This document shows positions 1 through 8,639 of a DNA stretch of 33,813 nt, in pieces (within the stretch, counting starts at the first letter, position 1; each line of letters opens with the position of its first letter). The stretch spans positions 1 through 33,813 of the forward strand of contig JAGBNT010000080.1 of assembly GCA_017634255.1 (NCBI GenBank). The letters run 5' to 3'. The DNA comes from Lachnospiraceae bacterium (GTDB taxonomy: Bacteria > Bacillota_A > Clostridia > Lachnospirales > Lachnospiraceae). The translations under genes were made by a program, and so were the position numbers. The notes beneath the pieces are model-generated. The model was not told where the DNA came from and did no database searches. It saw nothing but the letters and a program-made list of their open reading frames with translations.

Positions 1-19
1 CAGCCCCATATTTGATCGT

Positions 20-913
20 TCAGTCCAGCATGGAACCGCAGCTGTCGCAGAGGAAGTAACCCAGGGAGCGATGCAGCCTTCCCTTTTCACAGACAGGACA
101 AAGCTCTCCCTCGCCGAGGATCAGCTGATCCTCCGGTTTGGATGTCCAGTTGTCCATTTCGTTTTCCTCCGCCGCCGGTTTCTCCTCCTGAGCCTTCTTC
201 TCCTCAGCCCTTGATGAGGGCTCAGATTCGTAGAAGATATCGGTTTCCTCAAGCTCGCTTCGATTGGCGGATTTTGCAAGATTTTGCAGCTGCTTGGCGT
301 TAATATATTCATTTATAGGTGGATTTACCGAGATTATCTCGCAGCCGCACCTTACTACCTTTGCATCTATCTGGGTGCAGTGCAGACAGCGCGCCTCTAT
401 CTCAAAGCGTTTTCCAAGGTTGACGTCGGTAAAATGGGTATAGATCGTCCTGTGGAAGAGGTTTCTGTTTGCCAGTGCCACATCTATATTTATTCCGATG
501 CCTGTCACCGAAATATCGTTGATGGTACATTTGTAGTTTCCCTCGAGGAGACTTATCTTACATTCTGTTTTCTTGTTTACCGATATACGTATGGCTCTGC
601 GCCGGTTTATCTGGACGCTGTCGTTTTCACATGTAACGACGTAGAGATTTTTCGGAGGCTGTTCGTATCTTATGGTCACGTCGTCCCAGGTGTGTGTTCT
701 TCCGGAGCGCCTGTTAAGATAGCGTATCGTAATGTTCTTAAACTTGCTGTCGACACGCATGATCTTGCCTGAAACAACAATGGGCTCGGTGTATATTGAA
801 TTGGCTTCGCGGCATTTGATAGGAATAAGCTCTGTATTAAAATCATAATGTCGTTTTCCGAGGTCGAAGGAAACGACTATTCTGTCGCCTTTTGGTATTT
901 CCCACAGATACAT
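20..913 (-). CDS. PilZ-domain protein with C-terminal zinc ribbon
   Basis: The 297-residue protein carries the two hallmarks of a cyclic-di-GMP-binding PilZ domain: an arginine cluster RRRAIR at residues 104-109 and DISVTG at 133-138. About 90 residues precede the domain and resemble the N-terminal barrel of YcgR-type proteins. A charged low-complexity linker (about 218-262) leads to a C-terminal zinc ribbon with C272, C275, C289 and C292. There is no signal peptide or membrane segment, so it is probably a cytoplasmic c-di-GMP receptor. The start is supported by AAGGAG about 12 bases upstream of the ATG. A TATAAT lies on the minus strand at 951-946, but no convincing -35 box was found. The output partner is unknown; no flagellar, cellulose or cyclase gene is visible nearby. 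Confidence 0.8.
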   Translation of the reverse strand: MYLWEIPKGDRIVVSFDLGKRHYDFNTELIPIKCREANSIYTEPIVVSGKIMRVDSKFKNITIRYLNRRSGRTHTWDDVTIRYEQPPKNLYVVTCENDSVQINRRRAIRISVNKKTECKISLLEGNYKCTINDISVTGIGINIDVALANRNLFHRTIYTHFTDVNLGKRFEIEARCLHCTQIDAKVVRCGCEIISVNPPINEYINAKQLQNLAKSANRSELEETDIFYESEPSSRAEEKKAQEEKPAAEENEMDNWTSKPEDQLILGEGELCPVCEKGRLHRSLGYFLCDSCGSMLD

Positions 914-992
914 TTTTGTTGTATGCTCCTTGCATTTATAGTAAAATTATACAATAAAAACAGGATAATAGGTATATCTTTTATAAAAAATC

Positions 993-1628
993 ATGGTGAA
1001 ACTTAAGCCGGAGTTTAAAGTTGGTGGAATTGTAACCGCGGCGGGACTGTCAAAGAGGATGGGAGCCTTTAAACCCCTGCTGCCGCTGGGAAGCGCTACA
1101 GTAATAGAGAATACTGTAAAGACGCTTTTGGACGCGGGAGTAAAGCAAGTGACAGTGGTAACGGGCTATCGCAAGGATGAAGTGGAAAGCGTACTCAGGA
1201 AGACCTTCGGGGAAAGGGCAGCCTTTGTACGTAACGAGCACTACAGGGACACGGATATGCTCTACTCTATAAGGCTGGCGCTGAACGCTCTGCAGGAATG
1301 TGATGCCTTTTTCCTGCTGCCGGGGGATATGCCGGCGGTTAAGGCAGCTACATTGGAGCTCCTTAAAACAGCAATGCATAAGGAAGAAGCAAGCATACCG
1401 CATGTTATCTTTCCGGAGTATGGCGGAAGACGCGGTCATCCTCCCCTGATACCGGCGGAGCTGATCCCGGATATCATCGCGTTCGACGGAGGAGGTGGAC
1501 TCAGGGGTTTCTGGCAGAGACACAAAGACAGGATGAGAACAGTTACCGTCATGGATGAAGGGATCATGACGGATCTGGACACATTACAGGATTATGACGA
1601 GCTGAAAGACAGGTACACAGGTTCTTAG
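993..1628 (+). CDS. mocA: MocA/YgfJ-family molybdenum cofactor nucleotidyltransferase
   Basis: This 211-residue protein has the nucleotidyltransferase signature AAGLSKRMG followed by a lysine-proline-leucine turn (FKPLLPLG) at about residues 16-32. It also has LPGDMP, where the metal-binding aspartate sits, and the family RRGHPPLI segment. MocA-type enzymes transfer CMP (or another nucleotide) to molybdopterin to make the dinucleotide cofactor used by xanthine-dehydrogenase-family enzymes. E. coli MocA (YgfJ) is 192 residues and lies in the same kind of cluster. The hydroxylase Mo subunit starts 13 bases downstream, which supports service to those enzymes. No clear Shine-Dalgarno site precedes the ATG at 993, so the start is uncertain and a few residues could be lost. 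The exact nucleotide transferred cannot be read from the sequence. Confidence 0.85.
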   Translation: MVKLKPEFKVGGIVTAAGLSKRMGAFKPLLPLGSATVIENTVKTLLDAGVKQVTVVTGYRKDEVESVLRKTFGERAAFVRNEHYRDTDMLYSIRLALNALQECDAFFLLPGDMPAVKAATLELLKTAMHKEEASIPHVIFPEYGGRRGHPPLIPAELIPDIIAFDGGGGLRGFWQRHKDRMRTVTVMDEGIMTDLDTLQDYDELKDRYTGS

Positions 1629-1641
1629 GAGGAAGGACTAA

Positions 1642-3765
1642 ATGGAGAAGATCAGTAAGAGCGTGGTCAAAAAGGACCATGCATCAAAGGTTTCCGGCCG
1701 CAGCATTTATGTTGCCGACTATCCGTCGGAGGGCGTGCTTTGCGGCAAGCTGCTCCACTCAAAGGTTGCCAGGGCAAGGCTCTTAAGCGTGGAGGTGCCC
1801 GAGCTACCCGAAGGTTATTTTTACGTGGACGCCCGGGATGTGCCCGGTGACAACAATGTAAATATAGTTCTGGACGATACTCCGGTATTCAGCCGGGATA
1901 CCGTAGAGTACATCGGAGAGCCGATAGCCATGCTCTGCGGACCGGATGAAAAAGAGGTGATACGGTTAAGGGATGAGTGCAAGGTCAACTATGAGGAACT
2001 TAAGCCCGTGCTGGACTTTGCTTCTGCCGGGGAGAAGTTTTTTGATTATCACTTCGGTCACGGGGATGTAGACAAGGCCTTTGCACAGGCGGATAAGACC
2101 TATGACGAGGAGTTTGAGACAGGTTATCAGGAGCAGGCATATCTGGAGACACAGGGGATGATGGCTGAGCCTGAAGAGGGCGGCAGGATGTTCGTTCATG
2201 GATCTTCGCAGTGCGCCTATTACATTCACGGGGCTGTAATGCGTGCATTGGGATGTGGCCCCTCAGGAGTGCATATTAAGCAGGATGTGACGGGCGGAGG
2301 CTTCGGCGGAAAAGAGGCTTTTCCCTCCATTTTAGGCTGTCAGGTGGCAGTGGCAGCCCGCAAATGTAATAAGCCGGTGCGCTGTGTTTTCGACAGGCGC
2401 GAGGACATGGAATATACATCCAAAAGACACCCCTCACTTTGCAGGTATAAGGCGGCTGTAAAGGATGGGAAGGTCACTGCTCTGGATATAGAAGTCAGGT
2501 TTAACGCGGGAGCTTATTCCACTCTTTCGGCAGTAGTGCTGCAAAGAGGGATAATCGCTGCTCCCGGTGTCTACAATATCCCGAATATCAGGGTTCACGG
2601 CTGCGCGGTTAAGACCAATACTTCACCCTGCGGTGCCTACCGTGGTTTCGGAGGTCCCCAGACCTTCTTTGCAGTTGAAATGCTTATGAGCCATATAGCA
2701 AGGGATCTGGGCAGGGAGCCGCTGGAATTTAAGAGGGCTCATCTGGCAAAGCAGGGAGATATGACTTCCACCTGCGGCAAATATCATTTTCCGGTTCCCG
2801 TTTCGGATATGATCGACGAGGTTTCCGCGGAATGTGACTTTGAAAAGAAGCGCAGGGACTATGCTAAGCCCCAGTCCGGAAGATACAGGAGGGGGATAGG
2901 CATGTCGATGTATTTTCATGGAGCGGGCTTTACCGGAGCCGGGGAGAGGGACCTTATCAAGGCGGTTGCAAAGCTGCGTAAATACAAGGACGGCACAGTG
3001 GAGATACTTGCATCCAACGGGGATATAGGTCAGGGTGTGAGAACCACCTTCCCGAAGATAGTAGCTCATGAATTAAATATTCCCTTTGAAAAGGTGTTCT
3101 ACGAGCATCCGGATACTGCAAGGGTTCCGGATTCAGGACCTACCGTTGCGTCCCGGTCCCTGATGATAGTGGGTGAGCTTCTACGCCGCGCAGCCATTAA
3201 GCTGCGTGAGCAGTGGAAGGACGGAGAGGAGCAGGAGGTCGAGGAGCGCTACAGGGAGCCTGATTTTATAATACCCTTCCACTTGGATAAGTTTGAGGGA
3301 GACGCCTATCCTACCTATGCATGGGCTGTAAATGCGATAGAACTGGAGGTAGACACCCTTACCGGGGTTGCCAGTGTGCTCGGAGCCTATGGCTCCTTCG
3401 ACGTAGGAACTCCGGTAGACTACAACGTAGTCATGGGACAGATGGAGGGAGGCTTCCTGCAAGGTATAGGCTATGCCTCCATAGAGAAGATGGACTACGA
3501 CGACAAGGGGCGCATACGCAACAATTCATATTCTGATTACCTTATTCCGACAACCAAGGATGTGCCTAAGCTTAAATGCATGCTGCATGTGGAAAAATAC
3601 CCCGACGGTCCTTACGGGGCAAAGGGAGCCGGCGAGCTTCCGCTCGTAGGTGCTCCGGCGGCATATCTGGAGGCTATGGAGCAGGCACTGGGCGGGATTA
3701 AGTTAAATCACGCACCTTTTACCGCAGAGGATACATTATCTGCAATAAGCAAGGGGGTGGACTAA
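1642..3765 (+). CDS. xdhA: Xanthine dehydrogenase-type molybdenum-binding subunit
   Basis: The 707-residue protein is a stand-alone molybdopterin subunit of the xanthine oxidase family. Visible family motifs are the glycine-rich GGGFGGKEAF near residue 218, AYRGFGGPQ near 333, and the C-terminal GAKGAGEL near 659-666, whose glutamate is the general base of this family. There is no Fe-S or FAD region; these are supplied by the next two genes, so the enzyme is an alpha/beta/gamma complex. It is expected to hydroxylate a purine such as hypoxanthine or xanthine in the cytoplasm, but related enzymes act on other N-heterocycles and the substrate is inferred from context (guaD and the yge genes). 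A strong AGGAGGA site lies about 8 bases before the ATG. The gene is slightly shorter than E. coli XdhA (752 residues). Confidence 0.88.
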   Translation: MEKISKSVVKKDHASKVSGRSIYVADYPSEGVLCGKLLHSKVARARLLSVEVPELPEGYFYVDARDVPGDNNVNIVLDDTPVFSRDTVEYIGEPIAMLCGPDEKEVIRLRDECKVNYEELKPVLDFASAGEKFFDYHFGHGDVDKAFAQADKTYDEEFETGYQEQAYLETQGMMAEPEEGGRMFVHGSSQCAYYIHGAVMRALGCGPSGVHIKQDVTGGGFGGKEAFPSILGCQVAVAARKCNKPVRCVFDRREDMEYTSKRHPSLCRYKAAVKDGKVTALDIEVRFNAGAYSTLSAVVLQRGIIAAPGVYNIPNIRVHGCAVKTNTSPCGAYRGFGGPQTFFAVEMLMSHIARDLGREPLEFKRAHLAKQGDMTSTCGKYHFPVPVSDMIDEVSAECDFEKKRRDYAKPQSGRYRRGIGMSMYFHGAGFTGAGERDLIKAVAKLRKYKDGTVEILASNGDIGQGVRTTFPKIVAHELNIPFEKVFYEHPDTARVPDSGPTVASRSLMIVGELLRRAAIKLREQWKDGEEQEVEERYREPDFIIPFHLDKFEGDAYPTYAWAVNAIELEVDTLTGVASVLGAYGSFDVGTPVDYNVVMGQMEGGFLQGIGYASIEKMDYDDKGRIRNNSYSDYLIPTTKDVPKLKCMLHVEKYPDGPYGAKGAGELPLVGAPAAYLEAMEQALGGIKLNHAPFTAEDTLSAISKGVD

Positions 3766-3766
3766 A

Positions 3767-4240
3767 ATGTCGGACATAAGTTTCAGGTTAAACGGGAAGG
3801 AGGTTTCCTACCCGGGAAGCGCGACAGATCGCTTGCTGGAGGTGCTCAGGGAAACTTACCTTTGCACGAGTGTGAAGTGCGGTTGTAAGGAAGGCGAATG
3901 TGGAGCCTGTTCGGTCTTGATAGACGGAGTGCTGTTCAATTCATGCTGCGTAGCTATGGGAGCTGTTCAGGGAGCAGATATAGTTACCATGGAGGGCTTT
4001 CGCGAGACGAAACGCTTTGAAGTTCTGGACAGAGCCTTCGGAGAGCTTTCGGCTGTGCAGTGCGGCTTTTGTATACCGGGGATGGTGCTTGCTGCCGAGG
4101 CGCTGCTTTCTAAAAATGCTCATCCCACCGAGGATGAGATACGGGAAGGTCTTTCGGGAAATCTTTGCCGCTGCACAGGTTATAATGCCATCGTGAACGC
4201 AGTGGGGCTGGCTGCAAAGGAGGGAAACGGACTATGGTAA
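3767..4240 (+). CDS. xdhC: Xanthine dehydrogenase-type [2Fe-2S] subunit
   Basis: The 157-residue protein has both iron-sulfur domains of a molybdenum hydroxylase small subunit. The plant-ferredoxin-like cluster is bound by C40, C45, C48 and C60. The second, helical-domain cluster is bound by C99, C102, C134 and C136 (CGFC and CRC motifs). It passes electrons from the molybdenum centre to the FAD subunit. The start lies one base after the stop of the Mo subunit, with GGGGG as ribosome site, and the 3' end overlaps the FAD-subunit start, so translation is probably coupled. The symbol follows E. coli usage, where XdhC is the Fe-S subunit (159 residues); it should not be confused with the XdhC/CoxI maturation factor at about 20.6 kb. 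Subunit order here is Mo, Fe-S, FAD, whereas E. coli has Mo, FAD, Fe-S. Confidence 0.93.
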   Translation: MSDISFRLNGKEVSYPGSATDRLLEVLRETYLCTSVKCGCKEGECGACSVLIDGVLFNSCCVAMGAVQGADIVTMEGFRETKRFEVLDRAFGELSAVQCGFCIPGMVLAAEALLSKNAHPTEDEIREGLSGNLCRCTGYNAIVNAVGLAAKEGNGLW

Positions 4241-5052
4241 ACGGATATGGAGCAGCCTCATTGGACGAGGCATTGTTAATTCGCTCATCAAAAAACGTGG
4301 TGCCCTATGCAGGCGGAACAGATCTTATGGTTGAAAACCGTAAGGGTGTGGATTACCTGTTTTTAGGAAAGATACCTGGATTAAGGAATATAACCGAGGA
4401 TGATGAATATGTAAGGATAGGGGCAGCAGTGACCTTTACGCAGGCTCTTGAGGATGAGAGGATTCCTGCTCTTATGAAGGAGGCTCTGAAAAGGATAGCG
4501 GCTCCTGCCATAAGAAACGCCGGGACCTTCGGAGGCAATCTCGGAAACGGTTCGGCAAAGGCGGATTCGGTGCTGATAGAATTTGCAGCTGATGCAAAGC
4601 TTAAGCTGGCATCAAAGGATGGGGAACGTATCGTGGATGTAGATAAATTTTATCTGGGAAGAAAGAAGCTGGATCTGGCTCAGGACGAGCTTATAATCGA
4701 GGTTCTGCTGCCGCGGTACGGTCTGGATAAATACAGCTATGAGAAGGTAGGGGGCAGGAACGCCCTTGCAATCTCAAGGGTTTCATTCGCCGGCATATTT
4801 GACGAGAAGGACAGCAGGATAACTAGGCTTTCAGCAGCCTTCGGAGCTGTGGCGGATACCGTCCTGCGCTATAAGGATATTGAAGAGACGATGATAGGGA
4901 AAACGATAGCGGAGGCGAAGGAGCTTAAGGAACAGTATTTAAGCCGCTACGCTGAACGCATGGTACTGACCCGGGGCAGGGTGAGTGCAGAGTACAGAAA
5001 AGAGGTCTGTATGAACCTGCTCGGAAACTTTTTAACGAAGTTCGGCATCTGA
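4234..5052 (+). CDS. xdhB: Xanthine dehydrogenase-type FAD-binding subunit
   Basis: The 272-residue protein matches the FAD subunit of molybdenum hydroxylases. A glycine-rich AGGTDLM at residues 26-32 and the segment IRNAGTFGGNLGNG near residues 92-105 are the FAD-contacting loops of the family. The C-terminal third matches the CO-dehydrogenase flavoprotein C-terminal domain. It would accept electrons from the 2Fe-2S clusters and hand them to an acceptor such as NAD(P) or ferredoxin. The gene overlaps the Fe-S subunit by 7 bases. It is the only FAD subunit in the cluster, so the downstream fused enzyme, which lacks FAD, might share it; that is inference. Confidence 0.9.
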   Translation: MVNGYGAASLDEALLIRSSKNVVPYAGGTDLMVENRKGVDYLFLGKIPGLRNITEDDEYVRIGAAVTFTQALEDERIPALMKEALKRIAAPAIRNAGTFGGNLGNGSAKADSVLIEFAADAKLKLASKDGERIVDVDKFYLGRKKLDLAQDELIIEVLLPRYGLDKYSYEKVGGRNALAISRVSFAGIFDEKDSRITRLSAAFGAVADTVLRYKDIEETMIGKTIAEAKELKEQYLSRYAERMVLTRGRVSAEYRKEVCMNLLGNFLTKFGI

Positions 5053-5086
5053 GGGTTTGCTGCAAAGAGGCGGCGGAAAGGCGTAT

Positions 5087-7645
5087 ATGTTTACTGTCAA
5101 CATAAACGGAAAGGAATATGAATCAGCTCATGATAAGAAGCTGCTTCGCTTTTTGAGGGATGATCTGCATCTTACAGCTGCAAAGGACGGCTGCAGCGAG
5201 GGAGTCTGCGGAACCTGTACGGTACTGGTGGACGGAAAGAAGACAAAAAGCTGCGTAGTGCCATTAAGCCGACTGGAGGGAAAGAAGGTACTGACAGTGG
5301 AGGGGATTCTTTCTGAAGAGATGAAGGTATATGAGCATTGCTTCGCCGAGGCAGGTGCAGTACAATGCGGCTTTTGCATCCCGGGGATGGTCATATCCGC
5401 AAAGAGCCTTCTGGATGTAAATCTAAATCCGACGAGAAGGGATATAAAGGAGGCTATAAAGGGAAACCTTTGCCGCTGCACGGGCTATAAAAAGATAGAA
5501 GACGCTGTTTTAATGGCTGCCGAGTATTTTCGTGAAAAGAAGGAGATACCGCCCGCTCCCAGAACCCTTAAGATGAACGAGCATGCAAAGCGCATAGATG
5601 CCGCCGAGAAGGTTAACGGGACGGGACTTTTTGCGGATGATCTGGAATTTGACGGTATGCTGTACGCAAAGCCGATATATTCCAAATACCCCAGAGCCAG
5701 GATTGACAGCATAGACGTAAAAAGGGCTCTGGAGCATCCCGACTGCGTCGAGGTACTGACTAAGGAGTATGTACCTTTAAACAAGATAGGGCACATAAAG
5801 CAGGATTGGGATGTGATGATGGGAGTGGGAGATATAACCCGCTATGAAGGCAATGTTCTGGCGGTCATTGCGACCGATAAGCCGGATAAGCTAGACGAAA
5901 TAGCGGCTCTTGTAGAGGTCGGCTATACGGAGCTTACACCCCTGACCAGCCCGTATGAGGCTCTTAAGGGGGATGCTCCTTTGATACATCCCGACGGCAA
6001 TGTTATGAGCCGGGCAAATCTGGTCAGGGGAAATGCCGACGAGGCGATAAAAAATTCAAAATATGTAGTGACGAGAAAGTATAAGACCTCTTGGCAGGAG
6101 CATGGCTTTATGGAGCCGGAGTGCGCTGTGGCACTGCCTGAGGGGGAAGACGGTCTCCTGATCTATACAACCAGCCAGTCCATTTATGACGTGCAGAGGG
6201 AGTGTTCCACAATGCTGCAGATACCCGCTGAGAAAGTGCACTGTCGTGCTCCTCTGGTAGGCGGAGGCTTCGGCGGTAAAGAGGACATGTCGGTGCAGCA
6301 GTACGCGGCGCTCATGGCGTGGATTACAAAGAAGCCGGTAAAGATCAGGTACACCAGGCAGGAATCGTTGAGCTATCATGTAAAACGTCATCCCATGGAG
6401 ATGGAATTTACCACAGCCTGTGACGAAAACGGTCATCTTACCGCGATGAAGGGGATCATCATAGCGGACACGGGCGCATATGCATCACTTGGCGGACCCG
6501 TGCTCCACAGGGCGTGTACCCATGCAGCCGGACCGTATAACTATCAGAATATAGATATCTTCGGAATGTCGGTATATACAAATAACGTGCCATCAGGCGC
6601 TTTCAGGGGCTTCGGCGTCACACAGAGCTGTTTTGCCACCGAGATGAATATAAACCTTCTGGCGGAGATGGCAGGGATAGACCCCTGGGAGTTTCGCAGG
6701 AGAAATGCCATCAAGCCCGGAGACATACTCCCCAACGGACAGACGGCAGACCCCAACACAAATATGGAGGCATGTCTCGATGCGGTCAAGGAGGCGTTTT
6801 ACGAAAATAAATACGCCGGTATTGCCTGTGGCTTTAAAAATTCCGGCACCGGAATGGGGAAGAAGGATATAGGCCGTGTTCTGCTTTCAGTGGAAAATGG
6901 AAAGATACATATAAGAACCTCTGCTTCCTGCATGGGACAGGGCATAGGTCAGATGGTCCTGACGGAGATATGTCATGTGACGAAGCTCGATCCGGCTCTC
7001 TTTGTATTTGAAAATGCCGACACTGAGAGGACACCGGACGCCGGAACTTCTACAGCCTCCCGTCAGACTGTAATGACAGGAGAAGCTGCCCGAAGGGCGG
7101 GAGAGAAGCTTGAGGCGGCGCTTAAGGGCAGGACTCTCGAAGAGCTTGAGGGAATGGAATTTTTCGGCGAATTTTCCGCAAAGACAGATCCCCTCGGGGC
7201 GATAAAGGAAAATCCGATCAGCCATATTTCCTATTCCTATGGCGCCCAGGTGGTGATCCTGAATGATGAGGGACGGATAGCTAAGGCTGTAGCTGCCTTT
7301 GACGTTGGCACACCTGTAAACATACAGTCCGTGGAAGGACAGATAGAGGGCGGGATGCTAATGGGTATAGGCTACGGCGTAACTGAAAAGGTAGAGATAG
7401 AAAACGGGCATATGAAGAGCCGCTTTGGAACAGTTGGGTTTATGAGAGCCGATGCAGCTCCGGAGCTTGAGGTTATCCTGTGCGAGCCAAGGGAGGAGGA
7501 TAAGCTTCCTTTCTCGCTGGGAGCAAAGGGCTGCGGAGAGCTGTGCATGATACCGACGGCGCCGGCATGTGCGCATGCGTACTACCGCTATGACGGCAAA
7601 TTCAGACAGAGCCTGCCTCTGGAAGATACGCCTTATAGAAAATAG
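5087..7645 (+). CDS. xdhD: Fused 2Fe-2S/molybdopterin hydroxylase, XdhD / selenium-dependent XDH type
   Basis: The protein joins an N-terminal 2Fe-2S module to a molybdopterin module and has no FAD domain, the layout of E. coli XdhD and of the selenium-dependent xanthine dehydrogenase family. Cluster ligands are C36, C41, C44, C56 and C94, C97, C129, C131. The Mo part shows GGGFGGKEDMS, GAFRGFGVTQS and LGAKGCGEL with the catalytic glutamate near the C-terminus. The upstream TTG at 5057 is also in frame, but the ATG at 5087 is preferred: it has a purine-rich GGCGGAAAGG before it and gives the canonical beta-grasp N-terminus (852 residues). No in-frame TGA is present, so selenium, if used, would be in the cofactor and not as selenocysteine. 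Substrate is probably a purine. Confidence 0.87.
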   Translation: MFTVNINGKEYESAHDKKLLRFLRDDLHLTAAKDGCSEGVCGTCTVLVDGKKTKSCVVPLSRLEGKKVLTVEGILSEEMKVYEHCFAEAGAVQCGFCIPGMVISAKSLLDVNLNPTRRDIKEAIKGNLCRCTGYKKIEDAVLMAAEYFREKKEIPPAPRTLKMNEHAKRIDAAEKVNGTGLFADDLEFDGMLYAKPIYSKYPRARIDSIDVKRALEHPDCVEVLTKEYVPLNKIGHIKQDWDVMMGVGDITRYEGNVLAVIATDKPDKLDEIAALVEVGYTELTPLTSPYEALKGDAPLIHPDGNVMSRANLVRGNADEAIKNSKYVVTRKYKTSWQEHGFMEPECAVALPEGEDGLLIYTTSQSIYDVQRECSTMLQIPAEKVHCRAPLVGGGFGGKEDMSVQQYAALMAWITKKPVKIRYTRQESLSYHVKRHPMEMEFTTACDENGHLTAMKGIIIADTGAYASLGGPVLHRACTHAAGPYNYQNIDIFGMSVYTNNVPSGAFRGFGVTQSCFATEMNINLLAEMAGIDPWEFRRRNAIKPGDILPNGQTADPNTNMEACLDAVKEAFYENKYAGIACGFKNSGTGMGKKDIGRVLLSVENGKIHIRTSASCMGQGIGQMVLTEICHVTKLDPALFVFENADTERTPDAGTSTASRQTVMTGEAARRAGEKLEAALKGRTLEELEGMEFFGEFSAKTDPLGAIKENPISHISYSYGAQVVILNDEGRIAKAVAAFDVGTPVNIQSVEGQIEGGMLMGIGYGVTEKVEIENGHMKSRFGTVGFMRADAAPELEVILCEPREEDKLPFSLGAKGCGELCMIPTAPACAHAYYRYDGKFRQSLPLEDTPYRK

Positions 7646-7723
7646 TAAATTGCGTGAAACGGGGCTGCGGCAACAGCACAAAAATTTTGATACTTATTTG
7701 CTATTGCGACAGCACCGTCTTAC

Positions 7724-8590
7724 TTATTCCATAAACGCGAACATCTTCATTGCGCCAGTCACGTTTTCACGCATGGCATCACGGCCGCACATGGAAAGTG
7801 TCGAGAAGAATACAGGCGTGTCGTCCTTTTTCTCCTCCAGATATTTCACTATGGCAGCCCCGCCTGCCTTATCCATGTAGGTAAAATAATTTATCTTGCG
7901 GACGCCCGCCTTTATCGCCTTGTGATAGTCCTCTTTGCTGACGCCGGAACCGCCGTGCATAACAACGGGGATGTTTCCGGTCTTGGCGCGGACATTCTTT
8001 ACAACGTCGAAATCCAGCCTGGGCTCCGTAAGGTAGATGCCGTGGGTAGTGCCAAAGGAGCAGGCAAGGGCGTCTATGCCCGTGTCCCGGACAAAATCCG
8101 CCGCCAGCTCAGGGTCGGTATATATCTTTGTCGCGTCCTCATTTCCGCTGCCGTCTCCGGCGCCGGATTCACGAACTCCCATGCTGCCGAGCTCTGCCTC
8201 CACGCCTGCCCCCTTTGTCTTTGCAAGCTCAACTGCCTTTTTGGTGTTACCCAGGTTTTCGTCATATTCCAGGGTCGAGCCATCGTACATTACAGAGGTA
8301 AAGCCAAGGTCAAGGGCTTTCTGGACGTATTCTAAAGTTTCACCGTGGTCTAAGTGAATACAGATCGGAACCTTCGCGTTCTTTGCAGCTGTGAGCATTA
8401 TGGGTCCGATCACATCAATCGGGATCCAGGGCTCATGGCACTGCGCGAATTGAATTATAACCGGAAGCTCCAGCGCCTCTGCGGCTTCTACCTCCGCCGT
8501 AAGGCTCTCAAGGTTTGCCGCGTTGAAAGCGCCTATGGCGATCTCCTTTTCCTCGGCGATCTTTAATATTTCTTTCATTGTTACAAGCAT
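7724..8590 (-). CDS. fba: Class II fructose/ketose-bisphosphate aldolase
   Basis: The 288-residue protein is a zinc-dependent class II aldolase. Recognisable are HLDHG at 79-83 (catalytic D81, zinc ligand H82), YDGST at 102-106, the E133 zinc-ligand segment VEAELGSMG, GTTHGIY with H183, and MHGGSG with H212. The family cleaves fructose-1,6-bisphosphate or related ketose bisphosphates such as tagatose bisphosphate into triose phosphates. Motifs alone do not separate FbaA/Fba from the GatY/KbaY type, so substrate is not fixed. AAGGAGAGG stands 8 bases before the ATG. It converges with the fused hydroxylase gene and lies downstream of the C11 protease gene on the same strand with a 49-base gap. 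It has no obvious link with the purine genes. Confidence 0.9.
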   Translation of the reverse strand: MLVTMKEILKIAEEKEIAIGAFNAANLESLTAEVEAAEALELPVIIQFAQCHEPWIPIDVIGPIMLTAAKNAKVPICIHLDHGETLEYVQKALDLGFTSVMYDGSTLEYDENLGNTKKAVELAKTKGAGVEAELGSMGVRESGAGDGSGNEDATKIYTDPELAADFVRDTGIDALACSFGTTHGIYLTEPRLDFDVVKNVRAKTGNIPVVMHGGSGVSKEDYHKAIKAGVRKINYFTYMDKAGGAAIVKYLEEKKDDTPVFFSTLSMCGRDAMRENVTGAMKMFAFME

Positions 8591-8639
8591 GGTATCCTCT
8601 CCTTTATTTTAAAATTTTACTCGTTGGTGTATTTTTATC

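Noticed and set aside
5087..7645. Selenocysteine in the fused hydroxylase
   Set aside because: The frame has no internal TGA and its catalytic positions are as in ordinary Mo hydroxylases.
7646..7723. Terminator between the convergent hydroxylase and aldolase genes
   Set aside because: Only short imperfect stems without a T-run were found on either strand.
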